The notes beneath the pieces were generated by a model. That model was not told the DNA's origin. It was given only the letters and a program-made list of their open reading frames with translations, and ran no database searches. A stretch of 64,000 nt of DNA. Source: Prorocentrum cordatum (lineage: Eukaryota > Sar > Dinophyceae > Prorocentrales > Prorocentraceae). This document shows positions 20,418-30,704 of this stretch, piece after piece. The position numbers and the translations under genes were made by a program. Positions within the stretch are counted from its first letter, which is position 1. Each line of letters starts with the position of its first letter. The stretch spans positions 535,664-599,663 of the forward strand of contig CAUYUJ010019627.1 in the NCBI GenBank assembly GCA_963575745.1. Reading direction: 5' to 3'.

Positions 20418-21318
20418 TTTGCCAAAATCGAAGCGCTCTCTGTAACTTTTTCAACTCCTCGGCCTGGACGGATGGGACGTGGGCCATGCACCAGTCGCCC
20501 ACCTCAATGAGAACCATGGACTCCGGACCCCGGGGCCCCCTCTTGGTCATCCAGCACGGCTCCAGCTTAGACTTGACATACCCCCTCGACTCGAAGAACG
20601 ACACCGTGGTGCGATGGAGAGCGAGGGGGGCGCCATCTAACCCGCGCACTGGAGCGACGAGCTCAATTAATGACCCAGGGGGGAGGGATAGTCCCTCGCA
20701 CGGCTCCACGAAGACTCTCCCGCGGGGGCGAATCAGGGGGTCGCTTTGACAAAAAGCGTTCTTGAGATCTCCGATCTGGATGTCCATATCGAGAGCCAGG
20801 GACATCGTCAATAACAACATAAGGCTCTCCATCTGAGGAGTGGGTGAATACACTCGGAGCTCCCCAGTGTCCTCGTCTTTATGACCCCGAACGCACCGCC
20901 GACTCTTGGCCTTAGGCCGCGAGAAAGTCCCCTCCTGCGGTTTCCACCTCCCCACCATGCGACTGGACACGACTCGATTCGGATACCTCTCTCGGAGCAC
21001 CCGACCCTCCTCGGGGGGAAACACCCGCACCGCTGTGGCGTCCATGATGGTGTTCCATTCCTTGGCGTCGGATTCGTCAAACTCCGCCGCCTCCTCCGGA
21101 CTCAGACGCATCTTCGAAACCTCCGAGCCCCGCGAAGCAGCCAAGGTCAGCGCTCCGGCCTCGGACCCTTCCCCCGGGACCAGCTCCACATCGGCGTTTC
21201 CATTTCCGAACTCCACCCAAGATCCGCTCCAGCCCCTCTCGGTCATACCCTCCTGCAAGGACAGAAAGTACTGACCGAGCTGTTCTTCCGAAAGAGACAT
21301 GAGAACCACATCCGTCAT
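20374..21318 (-). pseudogene. Copia reverse transcriptase, VDD changed to VGD
   Basis: RVT_2-type RT: AKEWNTIMDATAVRVF, YPNRVVSSRMVGRWK, QIGDLKNAFCQSD (motif A) and LIELVAPVRGLDGAPLALH. The active-site box reads LIEVGDWCM (codon GGC) where dinoflagellate Copia elements are expected to have VDD, so one catalytic Asp is Gly. The frame begins at an ATG that overlaps the stop of the preceding ORF (ATGA), but the upstream reading suggests a 1-base indel at about 21320-21335 rather than designed coupling. Confidence 0.82.
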
Positions 21319-22466
21319 GGCGTCGGGCCTCCCTTCCGAACCCGCCTGACCTCGCCCCGGAGACCTAGACCTGTTCCTTTCCGGGTCCGAAGCAAAAAAG
21401 CAACCGAGCCGAGCCTGTCCCAGTCGGCGATCATGCGACCGACCCGTCCGTCCGAACTTCCGCTCGGATCCACCGCTGGCTGATGAAGGTTGCCTAAACG
21501 AGCCCGGTGACGCCGGGTCTGTTCCTCTCGCATCTGTTGAAAGGCCGCGCCCCTGTCGCCCTGTGGGCGTCTTCTCATCTCCCCGAAGTCTAACAGACGA
21601 GCCCTACGGACGGCCTCCTGACTCTGCAACTCAATATCGCCCTCAGAAGCTCCGGGAGGCGGACCGACCGCGCTCGGAGCCACCGACCCGGAAGGAGCCA
21701 CGGAGGGAGCAGACGAAGGCCCGGACGGGGGCATCCCGGACCGAGTCGACTCTCCGGCCGACACCTGCCTCTCGGGCAGAAGCGGTTCCTCGTCGCGAAG
21801 CGGACCCGGCTCTCTGGCGCCTGCTGGAGCTCCTTCCGCTCTCTGAGGAACTTCGTCGCGCCCTGCGTCGCCGAGGGGCCCCGGCGACTCGGGGGGAAGC
21901 ATGGGGGGGAGAGGAGCCGAGGTAGACCCTTCCGCGGGGGGAACAGGGTCTTCCCACGCCTCAGCCGGGGGTGGGCCTTCCCTCATGACGTTGACCCCTC
22001 CTTGGTGCGCTCCGGACTGCACCTCTCGAATCATGGAGGCCACGGCTGGGCCCTGCAAAATCTCAGCTCCCCTGGCCTCAGGCCCGGTGGCGGGCCTCAG
22101 TTGCTCGCTGGCGCATTTCCATAATCGAGACCTCATCGACACCCAGACGCGGTTATTGTGCTGGAAAACCACAACTCCTGGGCCGGTCCACCGATCGCGT
22201 TGCAGCGCGTAGGTCTTACGCTGGGCCCTCGGAGCCCTACGCCACGCGTAGACCCAGTCCCCGGGACTGTATCTGGTGTCGCGGTGTCTCGGTGCCCTGG
22301 CGGCGGCCTTCACTCGGGCCTGGCTTCCCTTCTGGAACAACTGAGTCCTAGCGAATCGTCGGATGCTCATCGCTCTGGCGAAGTCCGCAGCCGCGGTATC
22401 TTGGCCCCGCGCCGTCTCGTCGAGATCCCGTTGGTCAACTAAACCGAGAGGGTCATCTGACATCAA
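21315..22466 (-). pseudogene. Integrase C-terminal region and integrase-RT linker of the Copia element
   Basis: Begins with the end of the integrase (MSDDPLGLVDQRDLDETARG..., RFARTQLFQKGSQARV) and a small beta-rich module (YSPGDWVYAWRRAPRAQRK...RWTGPGVVV) of the kind that follows the DDE core in Copia and Gypsy integrases, then a long Pro/Ser/Glu-rich linker. The reading frame joins the catalytic core after a 1-base shift in a C9 run (about 22517-22525). DNA-binding and linker role inferred. Confidence 0.7.
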
Positions 22467-22980
22467 TTCGCGTGGAACACGTGGGTTGCGTCCGAAAACG
22501 AGTTGATTCGGAGAGAACCCCCCCCCGGTGTAAGTAGTTGTTCTTCGAGGCCACTACCTCGTGCGCCAGAATCTCGAGCCCTTTCTCCGTGGCGACGACA
22601 GTCTGTTCCGATCCCTTGTCCAAGAGGTCCGTGACCCACCCCCCGTGTCTCTCCGCTCGGCCATTTTCCCAAGGGGCTTCCGCATTCACGACGCGTTGAA
22701 ACGCGCCCTGCTGTTCCAGCCCCCTGAGGAACTCGGCCTGAAACTCGGCCCCGCCGTCCGAAAGCAGCCGTTCCGGGGGGCCGAAGTATCGGATCCACGA
22801 TCCCACGAAGGCCTCCCGCGCACTCCGGGCCGTTGGGGCCCCATATCCGCTGCACCTGGCTACCACTTGGTAGTTCGTCCCGTGGCACATCGCATTCAGA
22901 AAGGGAATGGAACGGCCCTCGAAGGAAACGTACAACACGTCTATCCCCACGACGCGATTAAATTGAAACGTATGGGGCAT
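22453..22980 (-). pseudogene. Integrase catalytic core (DDE) of the Copia element
   Basis: RNase H-fold integrase with Asp14 (VVGIDVLYV), Asp75 (RLLSDGGAEF) and Glu110 (WENGRAERHGG). It follows the zinc-binding HHCC region, from which it is separated by a 1-base shift near 23030, and it loses frame in the C9 run near 22520. All three catalytic residues are present. It would insert the cDNA and produce the short target duplication seen. Confidence 0.85.
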
Positions 22981-23908
22981 GGCCGCTCTTCGTCTCTGCT
23001 CGGCCTTGGGGTGGGCGTCGCAATCGGGACACGAGAAACGACGCCTTCACGCATTCGAGAACCTCGGGACGAATGCGAGCCCCCCTCAGGACACGGACGA
23101 ATAGGGGAAGACGGGGGTGTCCCAGATTGACGTGGACCTTATACAGAAGATCCTTGACACGAGCGTCGATGGTGAGAGGAGGTTGCGCCTCGTCGGGCTC
23201 ATCCTCTTCTCCCCCTTCGTCGCCCTCTGGGATCGGGTCGAGGTCTCCGGAGCCCATGTCGGCGTACTGCTCTTCAGGATCCAGATGGATATCGTCTTCT
23301 CTCGCGGGCGAGGTCGCTTCTTCCGCCGCTCCTACTGGGAAAGAATTGATCTGGTCGATCAGTCCCCAGAATGACTCGGGATGGGCTGACTTGCGTGCCA
23401 TGGAAGACACGATCTTAGCAATGGTCTCGGCCACATGCTTGCAGAAGGCCTCGGGGTGCACCTGGGATTTTCGAGTCATCGCCCGACCTTCCAGAACGAA
23501 GTGCTCGTGGTCCCCGGAGCACTGATATTTCTCGAGCATCTCGATCACTATGGGGTCATTTGTCAGCAGTCTAGCTCGCTTCCTGGACAACTTGCCCTCG
23601 GGGCCCGCCGTGAGACCGAAACAGCACATGTCGAACGAAACCGCCTGGACGCCCGGAAGCGCCGCAAACCGGACCACTCTGGGGTCCTCCCAGGACGAAG
23701 CCGTGTCGGGGTGCTCCAGCACGAAGGAGCGCCCTCCGCGGTACTGGATGAGAGCCAGGTCGACCGCGTGATGAAGGTGAGTGAAGCCCTCCGAGATCAG
23801 AGCCTCGCGGTACTCTGGATCCATGGACCCCTTGCTGACCCTAAACATGGCGCTGTGCGTCTGGCACGGGGGCTCCATCATGGCCACTGCTGGCTTCTCT
23901 TTTCTCAA
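22958..23908 (-). pseudogene. Methyltransferase-like module fused to integrase HHCC zinc-binding domain (Copia)
   Basis: The first ~190 residues carry MMEPPCQTHSAMF (PC motif), FVLEHPDTASSW (ENP-like position), and FDMCCFGLTAGPEGKLSRKR, the same motif order as cytosine-methyltransferase-like domains. Just upstream, across an in-frame TAG (23951-23953), the same frame reads GWDLETE and GFREGGDRF, likely the SAM-side start of the domain. After an acidic linker (EEDEPDEAQPP) comes VHVNLGHPRLPLFVRVL and ECVKASF, which with the next frame completes Cx2C: the integrase HHCC domain. The position between protease and integrase is not standard for Copia elements. Confidence 0.62.
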
Positions 23909-24192
23909 GCGCTGCCTAGCCGCAAATCTATCTCCCCCTTCTCTGAAGCCCTATTCGGTCTCCAAATCCCAGCCCCCAAGACATCCCATCCTACGCTTCT
24001 GGACCTCGGGACCAATCCGGGGAGGAGAGTGCACCTCCACGAAGGCCCTGTCGGCCCACTGCCGTCTCCTAGAGGCCTCGAGTCTCTCGGACATGGGGGT
24101 CTGACTGCGGATAGCCGCTAGGCTGGCCGGGGAGCGGGTGGACGCTCCCTGAGGTCGGTATTCGAAGAGTCCCTGAACTTCTCGCTCCGGAT

Positions 24193-24312
24193 GGAGAAGC
24201 TGTCCGTCTGGTGGAAGCTGCACCACTCCTGGAAGCTGTCCCTCTGGTGGAAGCTGCGCCACTCCTGGAAGCTGTCCGTCTGGTGGAAGCTGTCCCACCC
24301 CTGGAAGCTGTC
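24193..24312 (-). repeat. 36-bp coding tandem repeat, about 3.5 units
   Basis: Encodes GQLPGVGQLPPD, GQLPGVAQLPPE, GQLPGVVQLPPD and a partial GQLLHPE in the Copia pol frame. Third-position differences keep the frame, so the array is translated as a Gln/Pro-rich linker. Confidence 0.9.
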
Positions 24313-24675
24313 CTTCACCGCTGGAGGGTCCTGCCGAGAAACGCAGAGCCCTCTCACACGCTTTCTTTTCCCCTCTGGAGGCGGTCGCCTCGAAATCGTC
24401 ATTAAATTCGCCAGAGAGCAACAGATCCCGCCAGGCCGGCAGGGACATCGCCACCAAGCGCTCTGCCTGGTCGTCTGGAGAAGCGCCCCCCTCTTTCGTC
24501 CGCGCTCCTCCTGGTCTTCTGGTCAGGTTTATTCTCCCTTCCTCCCCGAGATCGTGGGGCGCTTCTTCCTGGAAAAAGACAGTCTCGTGCGCCCGCCATC
24601 CGGCGTCGCTCAGGATCCGATCGAGGCTTTCCGCCTCGGGCAGCTCACTCAGGCCGTACAAGCACTTGCCGCCCT

Positions 24676-25863
24676 TCAGGGGCTGCTTGGTCCGCTGCCG
24701 GCACTGCCGCCTGCCGGAGGCGACTCGGGGCCGATCTTCTCCCACCCGGCCGGGAACACCGCCTGGGCCGGCACCTGCGGCGGCGACATCTTCGGCTCGT
24801 CCTCGATCGACATCTGCTTCTCCATCGTGATCTGCTTCTCCGGGATGCCGAGCTGTGCCGCCTGGATGTTCTGGATGGCCTTCCCCTGCTCCACCACCAG
24901 GGCGAGCAGGCCGTGATTCTGGTTGGTCATCTCCTCCCTCATGCTCTTGATCTCGTTGGCCAGCGACGCGCGAGGTGCGTGCTGACGAGGACGTGCTGGG
25001 CCCGCGCCGTCCACCTCCATGGGCGCCTCCAAAGCCCGGTACTGCACCATCTCTTCGGAGCGCTTCTTCACCCTCATCGGCTCCTCCGAGCCCTGAGCCG
25101 GCTCCCGGTCGCCCGTCGTCGTCATGAGAGCGACCCTGGTGCACTCCACCGAGTTCCTCACCGACGCTCTGCCCCCTGGCGGCTTGGCGAGGTCGCTCAC
25201 GTTCAGCACCGTCGCGCCGCTCTGTGGCGACTTTTCCTTCCCCTTGTAGATGACGGACGCCTTCCTGAAGTACGAGACCCTCATGTTGCAGTCCCCGCAG
25301 ACCTCCCAGCTGCCGTGAGAATTCCCGAAACTCATGAGGCTGGCCCAGGAATGACTGCACTTCATCTGACGCTCCGTGTAGAACCTGTCCGCTTTCTTGG
25401 TCTTGAGTGGCCACTGGTGGCCGTTCTGGAACACGCGCAGCAGCTTCAGCCCCTTGTGCTGGAAATCGGCCACGATCCTGGAGCTGAGGTACGCCCAGAA
25501 CTTGTCTCCCGCCGACAGTCCGCTCGGGCACTCGTTTCCGGTCAGCAAGTACTTGACGGACTGCGGCTCGCCACTGCCGCTCACTGAGGAGCCCGTCAAC
25601 GCCTGCAGAAACGTTTTCTCGGCTCGGCCCCAGTGCGCCACCATGGCACCAGCAGCCCGTGCGAGAGAAAGCGCCTCGAAACGTCTTCCTCGAGCCGCTC
25701 GGCCCAGAAACGGCCACATGCGTCGGATCACGACGTCGACGACGAGACGACAAATGAGTAGGAGGAACCGTCTCACAAGACATCCGCAGAAAGGCCGAGT
25801 TTCCCAAGACGCCTCGTGGGCCTCCGGAACCGTGAGGAGGGGAAAAGAGGTGCTCACCTGCAC
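24676..25863 (-). pseudogene. Zn-site and coiled-coil region of Copia pol, function unknown
   Basis: This frame, not the overlapping one of the 26650-23951 ORF, has natural protein character. It contains EKTFLQALTG, CPSGLSAGDKFWAYLS, a Cys-rich stretch (MKCSHSWASLMSFGNSHG, CGDCNMRVSYFRK) that could bind zinc, then a predicted coiled coil (LANEIKSMREEMTNQNHGLL, VEQGKAIQNIQAAQ). It lies after the protease and before the QLP repeat. Both borders need a frame change to join neighbours. I do not recognise the family. Confidence 0.5.
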
Positions 25864-25989
25864 TTGGAGGTCCTCCTTGATTCTTCTGGATGCCGTTGCT
25901 GATCACCTTCGGGAGCGAGGCCGGGTCTTTCTCGAGACGACTCCGATCGGCCCTGGGTTCCCGAGTCGACTGCTCCGAGGACGACGTCG

Positions 25990-26725
25990 ACGTTGCGAGG
26001 GGGGGCGATCGAGCGGGGAGGGGAAGCATGTAACTCTCGCTCGAGCTCAAGCGAAAGTCAGACGCCTGCAGTCCAAAACGCTCCTGGAGAGCCTCCGGGA
26101 GCTCAAAATCTTCTGGACGGCCGAGCTTGTCAATCGCGATCGTGCGATGACCGCTCGACAGCCGCTTCAAACCGGTGGTCGCCCCCAGCGCCCTCAGAGT
26201 CACCTCGGCCTTCGGGGGGTCGATCGCAGCCTTCATATGCCCCTGCATGCCGATCGGCATCAAAGCCGGCACGTCTTGCTCGATCAGGTCCAGCTCCATG
26301 ACGCCTACCTTGCCCTCGATGCCCGTGGGGGCCAAGAGTCCTGACCGCACCGGCGCCTTCCCTCCGACGCCTCTCGCGAACTCGCGCTTGCTCTTGACTC
26401 GAACAACTTGGAAGCCGAGCTCGCCCAGACGCTTCTCCAGCCTCTGCAGGGCCGGCGGTCCGATCAGCGCCTGGCCCGCCGCCGTGTCAACCACGATGTC
26501 CCCCGAGCCGGCGACCAGCAAGCTCATGGCCTCGACCTTCGCGGACCTGATGCGGTCCGCGACCTGGCGAATCAACCCGCGCGCGTTGATCGAATTGACG
26601 CTCTCCGAGGTCAAGATCGCGTAGCCCGGCTCCGACTCGTTGAGTAACACGAACCCGCTTCCTGCTGCTGCTCCTGTCGAGTCCCCCTTCTCCGGACATT
26701 CTCGGTTCCAGTGTCCCTTTTTTGT
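25990..26725 (-). pseudogene. Copia protease with second half of the zinc knuckle
   Basis: The frame starts inside the CCHC knuckle (GHWNRECPEKGD), then reads VLLNESEPGYAILTSE and the aspartic protease motif DIVVDTAAGQALIG with catalytic Asp near 26488, followed by a flap-like MPIGMQGHMKAAIDPP. Retroviral-type proteases act as dimers with D-T/S-G/A. The Gag half of the knuckle (KCHRCHKKG) is one frame away at the AAAAAAGGG run, 26720-26730. Downstream the open frame continues but loses sense after about 25950, where another frame takes over. Confidence 0.78.
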
Positions 26726-26791
26726 GGCACCGATGGCATTTGGTGATCTCCATCAGTTTCTCGATCGGAAGTCTCTGCTTCCGCTCACGCA

Positions 26792-28072
26792 CTACTCCCT
26801 TCGCACTCCGACGTAGTCCATCGCGCCTCCCCGGGTGCGGCGGCGGCGGCGCCGGCGCCCTGGAGCCCGACGGCCCCCCCGGGGTCTGGTAGGAATTCCT
26901 GTCCACTCGAAGTTGCCTTTTGTAGTCCCGGTTCTCCTTCCACGTCTTCTGTACTTCTCCAGCGTCGCCAGCACCTCTGGTAGCTCGTATTCGTCTACGT
27001 CGGCCTCCGCGATCGACTCCAGCACGAAAGCCTCCTGCTCTGACGTCATGGAGGAGACGTCGCTGTACTCGCAGAGGTCGTCTCCGTCATCTTGCACTGC
27101 GTAGGTCGCCGCCGTGGCCTTGCCCGTCCTGGCGCCGAGGTGCTCATTGCGTGTCACGCCCATCTCTCTCGCCGCGCCGATCACTTCCTCATAATCCTTG
27201 GAGCCGCGGCTCATGACCTTCAACATCTGCATTCCGCTTTCGTCCAATCCTATGCCTTCCTCTAGGAAGAGCATCTTCCAGCTGTCGTCTAACTCGAGCC
27301 CCTGGCCCTTCAGTCTCTCGAAGTTCTGGTCCATCCTCGCCGTGTAGACCGACAGGGTTTCGTCCGCCTTGCGTCTGTATCCCATCAAGCACTCGCGGCC
27401 GGCTCTTCTCTTCTCATCGTCGATGCGCTGTCCGCTCATGATGTCGAGTCGCTTGATGATCGTCATCGGTCCTTCGGCTGACTGCAACACTGCATCTGAG
27501 ATGTCCTCGAACTTTCTCTGTAAGTCCCTGTCGAGTACCTTCAGAATCTTGTCAGATATCTCCTTCGGCGGTGCGTCTGTGTGGTCGAGCCACCGGACCA
27601 CTCGGCGACGCCACATTCTGTAGTCTGACCAGCCCATGAAGGCCTCTGGATCGGCGTAGTCACCCTTGTCCCACTTCTGGTCCCTCAAATCGCTCTCGTA
27701 CTTGCCGCTCCTGCCCTTCTTCAACTGGTCCCATTTTTCCTGGGACCACTCCTTTCTCTCGCCGCCCTGGCTCTCCGACCGGCCCTGACCCTTCCACGGG
27801 TCGTCTGAATCCCACGGATCGCCAGCTTGCCGGTCAGCACCCTCCTCCTTCTCGCTCGCGCCGTTCTTGTCGCCCTTGTCCTTGCCCAGGTACTTCAGCA
27901 GCAGGGCCTCGGTCTGCGCCAGCTGCTGCTTCATCATCTGCTCGAACTCCAACTTCTGCTCGCTCGTGAACGCCTCGGAGTCCACTGTGGCGTCCGACGT
28001 TTCCTTCCTGCCCGCTAGGTCGTCTGCCCTGCGTTGTCCCTCGCCGTTGCCATCCTTCGGGTCACCCGGCAT
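26792..28072 (-). CDS. Copia Gag
   Basis: I chose the ATG at 28072 (MPGDPKDGNGEGQRR), 54 bases inside the 5' LTR, although the frame is open into the LTR. The protein has an N-terminal Glu/Gln coiled-coil (FEQMMKQQLAQTEALLLKYL), a Lys/Trp-rich region (QEKWDQLKKG), then a UBN2-like Gag fold (PEAFMGWSDYRMWRRRVVRW, KFEDISDAVLQ, ECLMGYRRKADETLSVYTARM, LELDDSWKMLFLEEGIGL) characteristic of Copia Gag. The frame leaves its natural continuation in a G7/C7 run at 26874-26880, after which another frame reads PGGPSGSRAPAP and the zinc knuckle. Capsid and RNA packaging role. Confidence 0.8.
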   Translation of the reverse strand: MPGDPKDGNGEGQRRADDLAGRKETSDATVDSEAFTSEQKLEFEQMMKQQLAQTEALLLKYLGKDKGDKNGASEKEEGADRQAGDPWDSDDPWKGQGRSESQGGERKEWSQEKWDQLKKGRSGKYESDLRDQKWDKGDYADPEAFMGWSDYRMWRRRVVRWLDHTDAPPKEISDKILKVLDRDLQRKFEDISDAVLQSAEGPMTIIKRLDIMSGQRIDDEKRRAGRECLMGYRRKADETLSVYTARMDQNFERLKGQGLELDDSWKMLFLEEGIGLDESGMQMLKVMSRGSKDYEEVIGAAREMGVTRNEHLGARTGKATAATYAVQDDGDDLCEYSDVSSMTSEQEAFVLESIAEADVDEYELPEVLATLEKYRRRGRRTGTTKGNFEWTGIPTRPRGGRRAPGRRRRRRRTRGGAMDYVGVRRE

Positions 28073-28107
28073 CGTGCCGCGGATCGAACAACACTCCGCT
28101 GGGAGTG

Positions 28108-28124
28108 TCACGCTCCTGCTGCCA
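28108..28124 (-). promoter_or_regulatory. Candidate tRNA primer binding site
   Basis: On the minus strand TGGCAGCAGGAGCGTGA starts one base after the 5' LTR. The leading TGG fits pairing with a tRNA CCA end. I could not assign the tRNA. Confidence 0.5.
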
Positions 28125-28125
28125 C

Positions 28126-28302
28126 TGACGCGCGAAAGCACATCGAGTGATGTCCGATAGGATGATGGCGGAGGATTCTTTTCCTGAGACAAGCAACAGC
28201 CTCGGGCCAAGAGGGTGCCTACGGATAGACACAACACCGAAAATCAACTCTGGGAGTTCAAGGTCAAATGGATAGTATACACTGCATGAACTCATTTACT
28301 CA
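28126..28302 (-). repeat. 5' LTR of the Copia element
   Basis: 177 bp, partner of 18980-19156. It contains an open frame (MLCLSVGTLLARGCC...) in frame with gag, present in both LTRs. Confidence 0.97.
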
Positions 28303-28720
28303 GCATGCCTCCAAGATTCCCCAAGACCACTCCAAGGCGGCGCTAATCGCCCTCCGAGCCTCCCACGCAGGCCCCGACGAGGCTGGAATGCGCCCAACAC
28401 CTATGAAAAAAACAATGATTTATGCCTTGTCGGCGTTTCGCTTCCAATGTGCTCCTAAGGCCTCCAGATGGCTCCAAGATGGCCCAAGAGAACCCCAAGA
28501 GGGGCATAAGAGGGGCCCAAGACGGCCCCAAGAGCGCCCATCACCGCCCCAAGAGCGCCCCAAGAGGGCCACAATAGGCTGGTTTGAAGCTGCGACGGGG
28601 GTTCCGAAACCGGCCCCCCAGGCCTCCAAGATGGCCCCAGAAGGGCCCCCAAGGCTTCCAAGCGGGCCCCAAGAGAGGCCAAGAGCGCCACAAACAGCCT
28701 GCGCGGCGAATCTCGGCACA
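28303..28720. repeat. CCAAGA-type degenerate repeat, right flank of Copia
   Basis: CTCCAAGATGGCCC and AGAGGGCC words as in 2470-4330 and at 18880-18979, showing that the LTR element inserted into this repeat family. Confidence 0.7.
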
Positions 28721-30700
28721 ACGTATCAAGGAGATTCGCATGGGCCGGCCGCCGTGGAAGCCTCTTCTTGTTGCCTGACTGCAGTAGCACACCGGGTACC
28801 AGCACGATGGGAGCTTGAATGCCGAACCAGACTGCTTCGAGGTGATGGAGGAAAGAACGGATAAGAGGAGAAGAGAATCAGGACACGGATAAACTGAAGG
28901 AGGAGGAGGAGCAGGCGAAGGCGGTGACTCGATGTTGGACGAACGTAAACAAGAGAAGGTGGACGATGGGGCATCAAAGCGAAGACGATGAGCCCGCCCA
29001 TAGGCCACGCCTCCAGCCAGAAGCCCTTCACCGCCGGCGTGCCCGTCTTCTGGTCGCCCCCCGCCTGCGCCAGGGAGGACGCTCGAGGCTCCCCTACAGC
29101 CAGCGTGCTACCAGGAGGGACGCACAGTAAGGAACGAAGGGGCTGTTCCTGCCACGGCGGGCCCAGGCTACAAACAGGCTCCACGGCATGAATCTAAAAA
29201 AGGCTCACAAAGCCGAGCCCCATCCGGAACCCACAGCGTTCCTCATGTCAGCGTCTTCGCTGTACGGAAGCAACGGGGAAAATTGGCACGGCCGGATGTC
29301 CCAACGTATGTCTTTGGCGGCCAGTTCCCGCCTGGGGACCCTCAAACAACGATCCGAAACGAAAAGCCTGCGTCAAAGAAACGGTCGGCACTCCCGTGGA
29401 ACAACGCCACAGAAAAAATGCGATGACGGGAGAGCGGAGATGGCATCCACTGGGATTCTGGGCCCGAGGAAAAAGTTGAAATAGTTTCACGGTTCGCAGC
29501 CCTCTTCGGACCCCGAAAAGGGCCCGGGTTCTCACTGCGCGAGGGCGGACGATGCTGACGATGATGATACGAAGAAAACACCGATACAGCATCGTCATGA
29601 CTGGCGATGGCCATTCTGGGCCCTTGAATGATGTATACGGCGTGCATGTGCCTGGCTGCGCGCAGACGGGCCACCCCCCCCGCGAGGGCGCGCCCCCTGT
29701 CGAGCGCCTTCCCCCCGCGCGCGGCGGAAGAAAACAGCGCGCGACCGCTGACTGCGGGCCCCGCCAAGCAGGCCCCAGACGGCGTTTCACCGTCTCTTCT
29801 TCGAATTTTGTACCCTCACTTGAGATGGCGCCTTCGCCGCAGGAGGGCGCCCACATGGCCCGCCCCGACCCTGCTGCGGGCGGACGCGCAAGGATGAAGA
29901 GCGGTCATGGAGCCCCGCCCGCCCCCGATCGGCCCCCCGGCCGAGCGCCCCCCAGCCGCGGTCGGCGGAAGGGGGGGGGCGCGCGAACGGGCGGGCACCC
30001 ACGCCCAGCACAAAGATCCGGGCCCGCCCTGGAGCCGCGCGCAGGCACAAGCGAGGGCCCCCATTTTGGATCGCGCGACGGACCAACATTCTCGACCGCG
30101 CGACGATCAAACAGAGAACGGGGGGCCCGCGCGGACCTGAAGCTCCGCCCCCCCACCCCACCCACGCAGGACCAACCCCTGCGCGAAGGCGCCCCCCCCC
30201 CCCGTCGACGGCCCCCCCTGCCCGCGGCGGGGGGGGGGAGCTCGCGAACGGACGGGCGCCGTCGAGGAAGGAGGGCGCCCGCTGGTCCGTTGGAGGTTCG
30301 GGGCCACCTCGCGGACGCGCCCTCCCCCGGGCTTCTGCCGAACGGACAGCGGGAACGAGGGGGCTGCCGTCGGCCACGCGCGGCCCGGCACGGGGCGGCG
30401 CAAGGCGACCGCCGCGCCCAACGCGCCCCAGGCCTGGCGGCGGCCGCCTTACGCGTTCCCCCGCAAGCGGGCCCCCCGCTCCGCGAGATCGCGCAGGACT
30501 CCGCGCCGCGGATGCAAACGCTTGCGCTACGCCGCCCGAGCCTCGCGGCCAGCTGGCGCCGCGGCGCGCCGTCGCCGCGCGGCGCCCCGCTGTCCACGTC
30601 TGCCCGGCGGCCATGCTTTCCGCGCGGCGGCTGCGCCCCCCCCTGATCTGCCGCCTGGAGCGCCGCGGCTGCCGTCGCCCGAAACCCTCGCTGAGCCCCG
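28721..30700. other. No supportable gene; GC-rich with homopolymer runs
   Basis: 29640-30700 is extremely GC-rich with C/G runs (for example 30189-30200, 30230-30238) and is open in several frames on both strands. A minus-strand peptide at about 29130-28985 (TLAVGEPRASSLAQAGGDQK...) has protein-like composition and might be an exon, but nothing supports it further. Confidence 0.4.
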
Positions 30701-30704
30701 ACGA

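Larger units (their letters stand above)
18980..28302 (-). mobile_element. Complete Copia-like LTR retrotransposon, 9.3 kb
   Basis: Two 177-bp LTRs (TG...CA ends) enclose, on the minus strand, gag, protease, an extra Zn/coiled-coil region, a methyltransferase-like module, integrase, RT and RNase H. Integrase lying before RT is diagnostic of Copia/Pseudoviridae. GCAT flanks both ends (18976-18979 and 28303-28306), a short target duplication. LTRs differ at 3 of 177 positions, so the insertion is fairly recent, yet coding is split by at least six frame changes, one in-frame TAG and an RT active-site substitution. It sits in the CCAAGA repeat family. Confidence 0.93.

Noticed and set aside
23951-26650. 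899-residue single protein
   Set aside because: Its ends are real pol sequence, but the middle third has no protein character while another frame (25863-24676) does, so it is not one protein.
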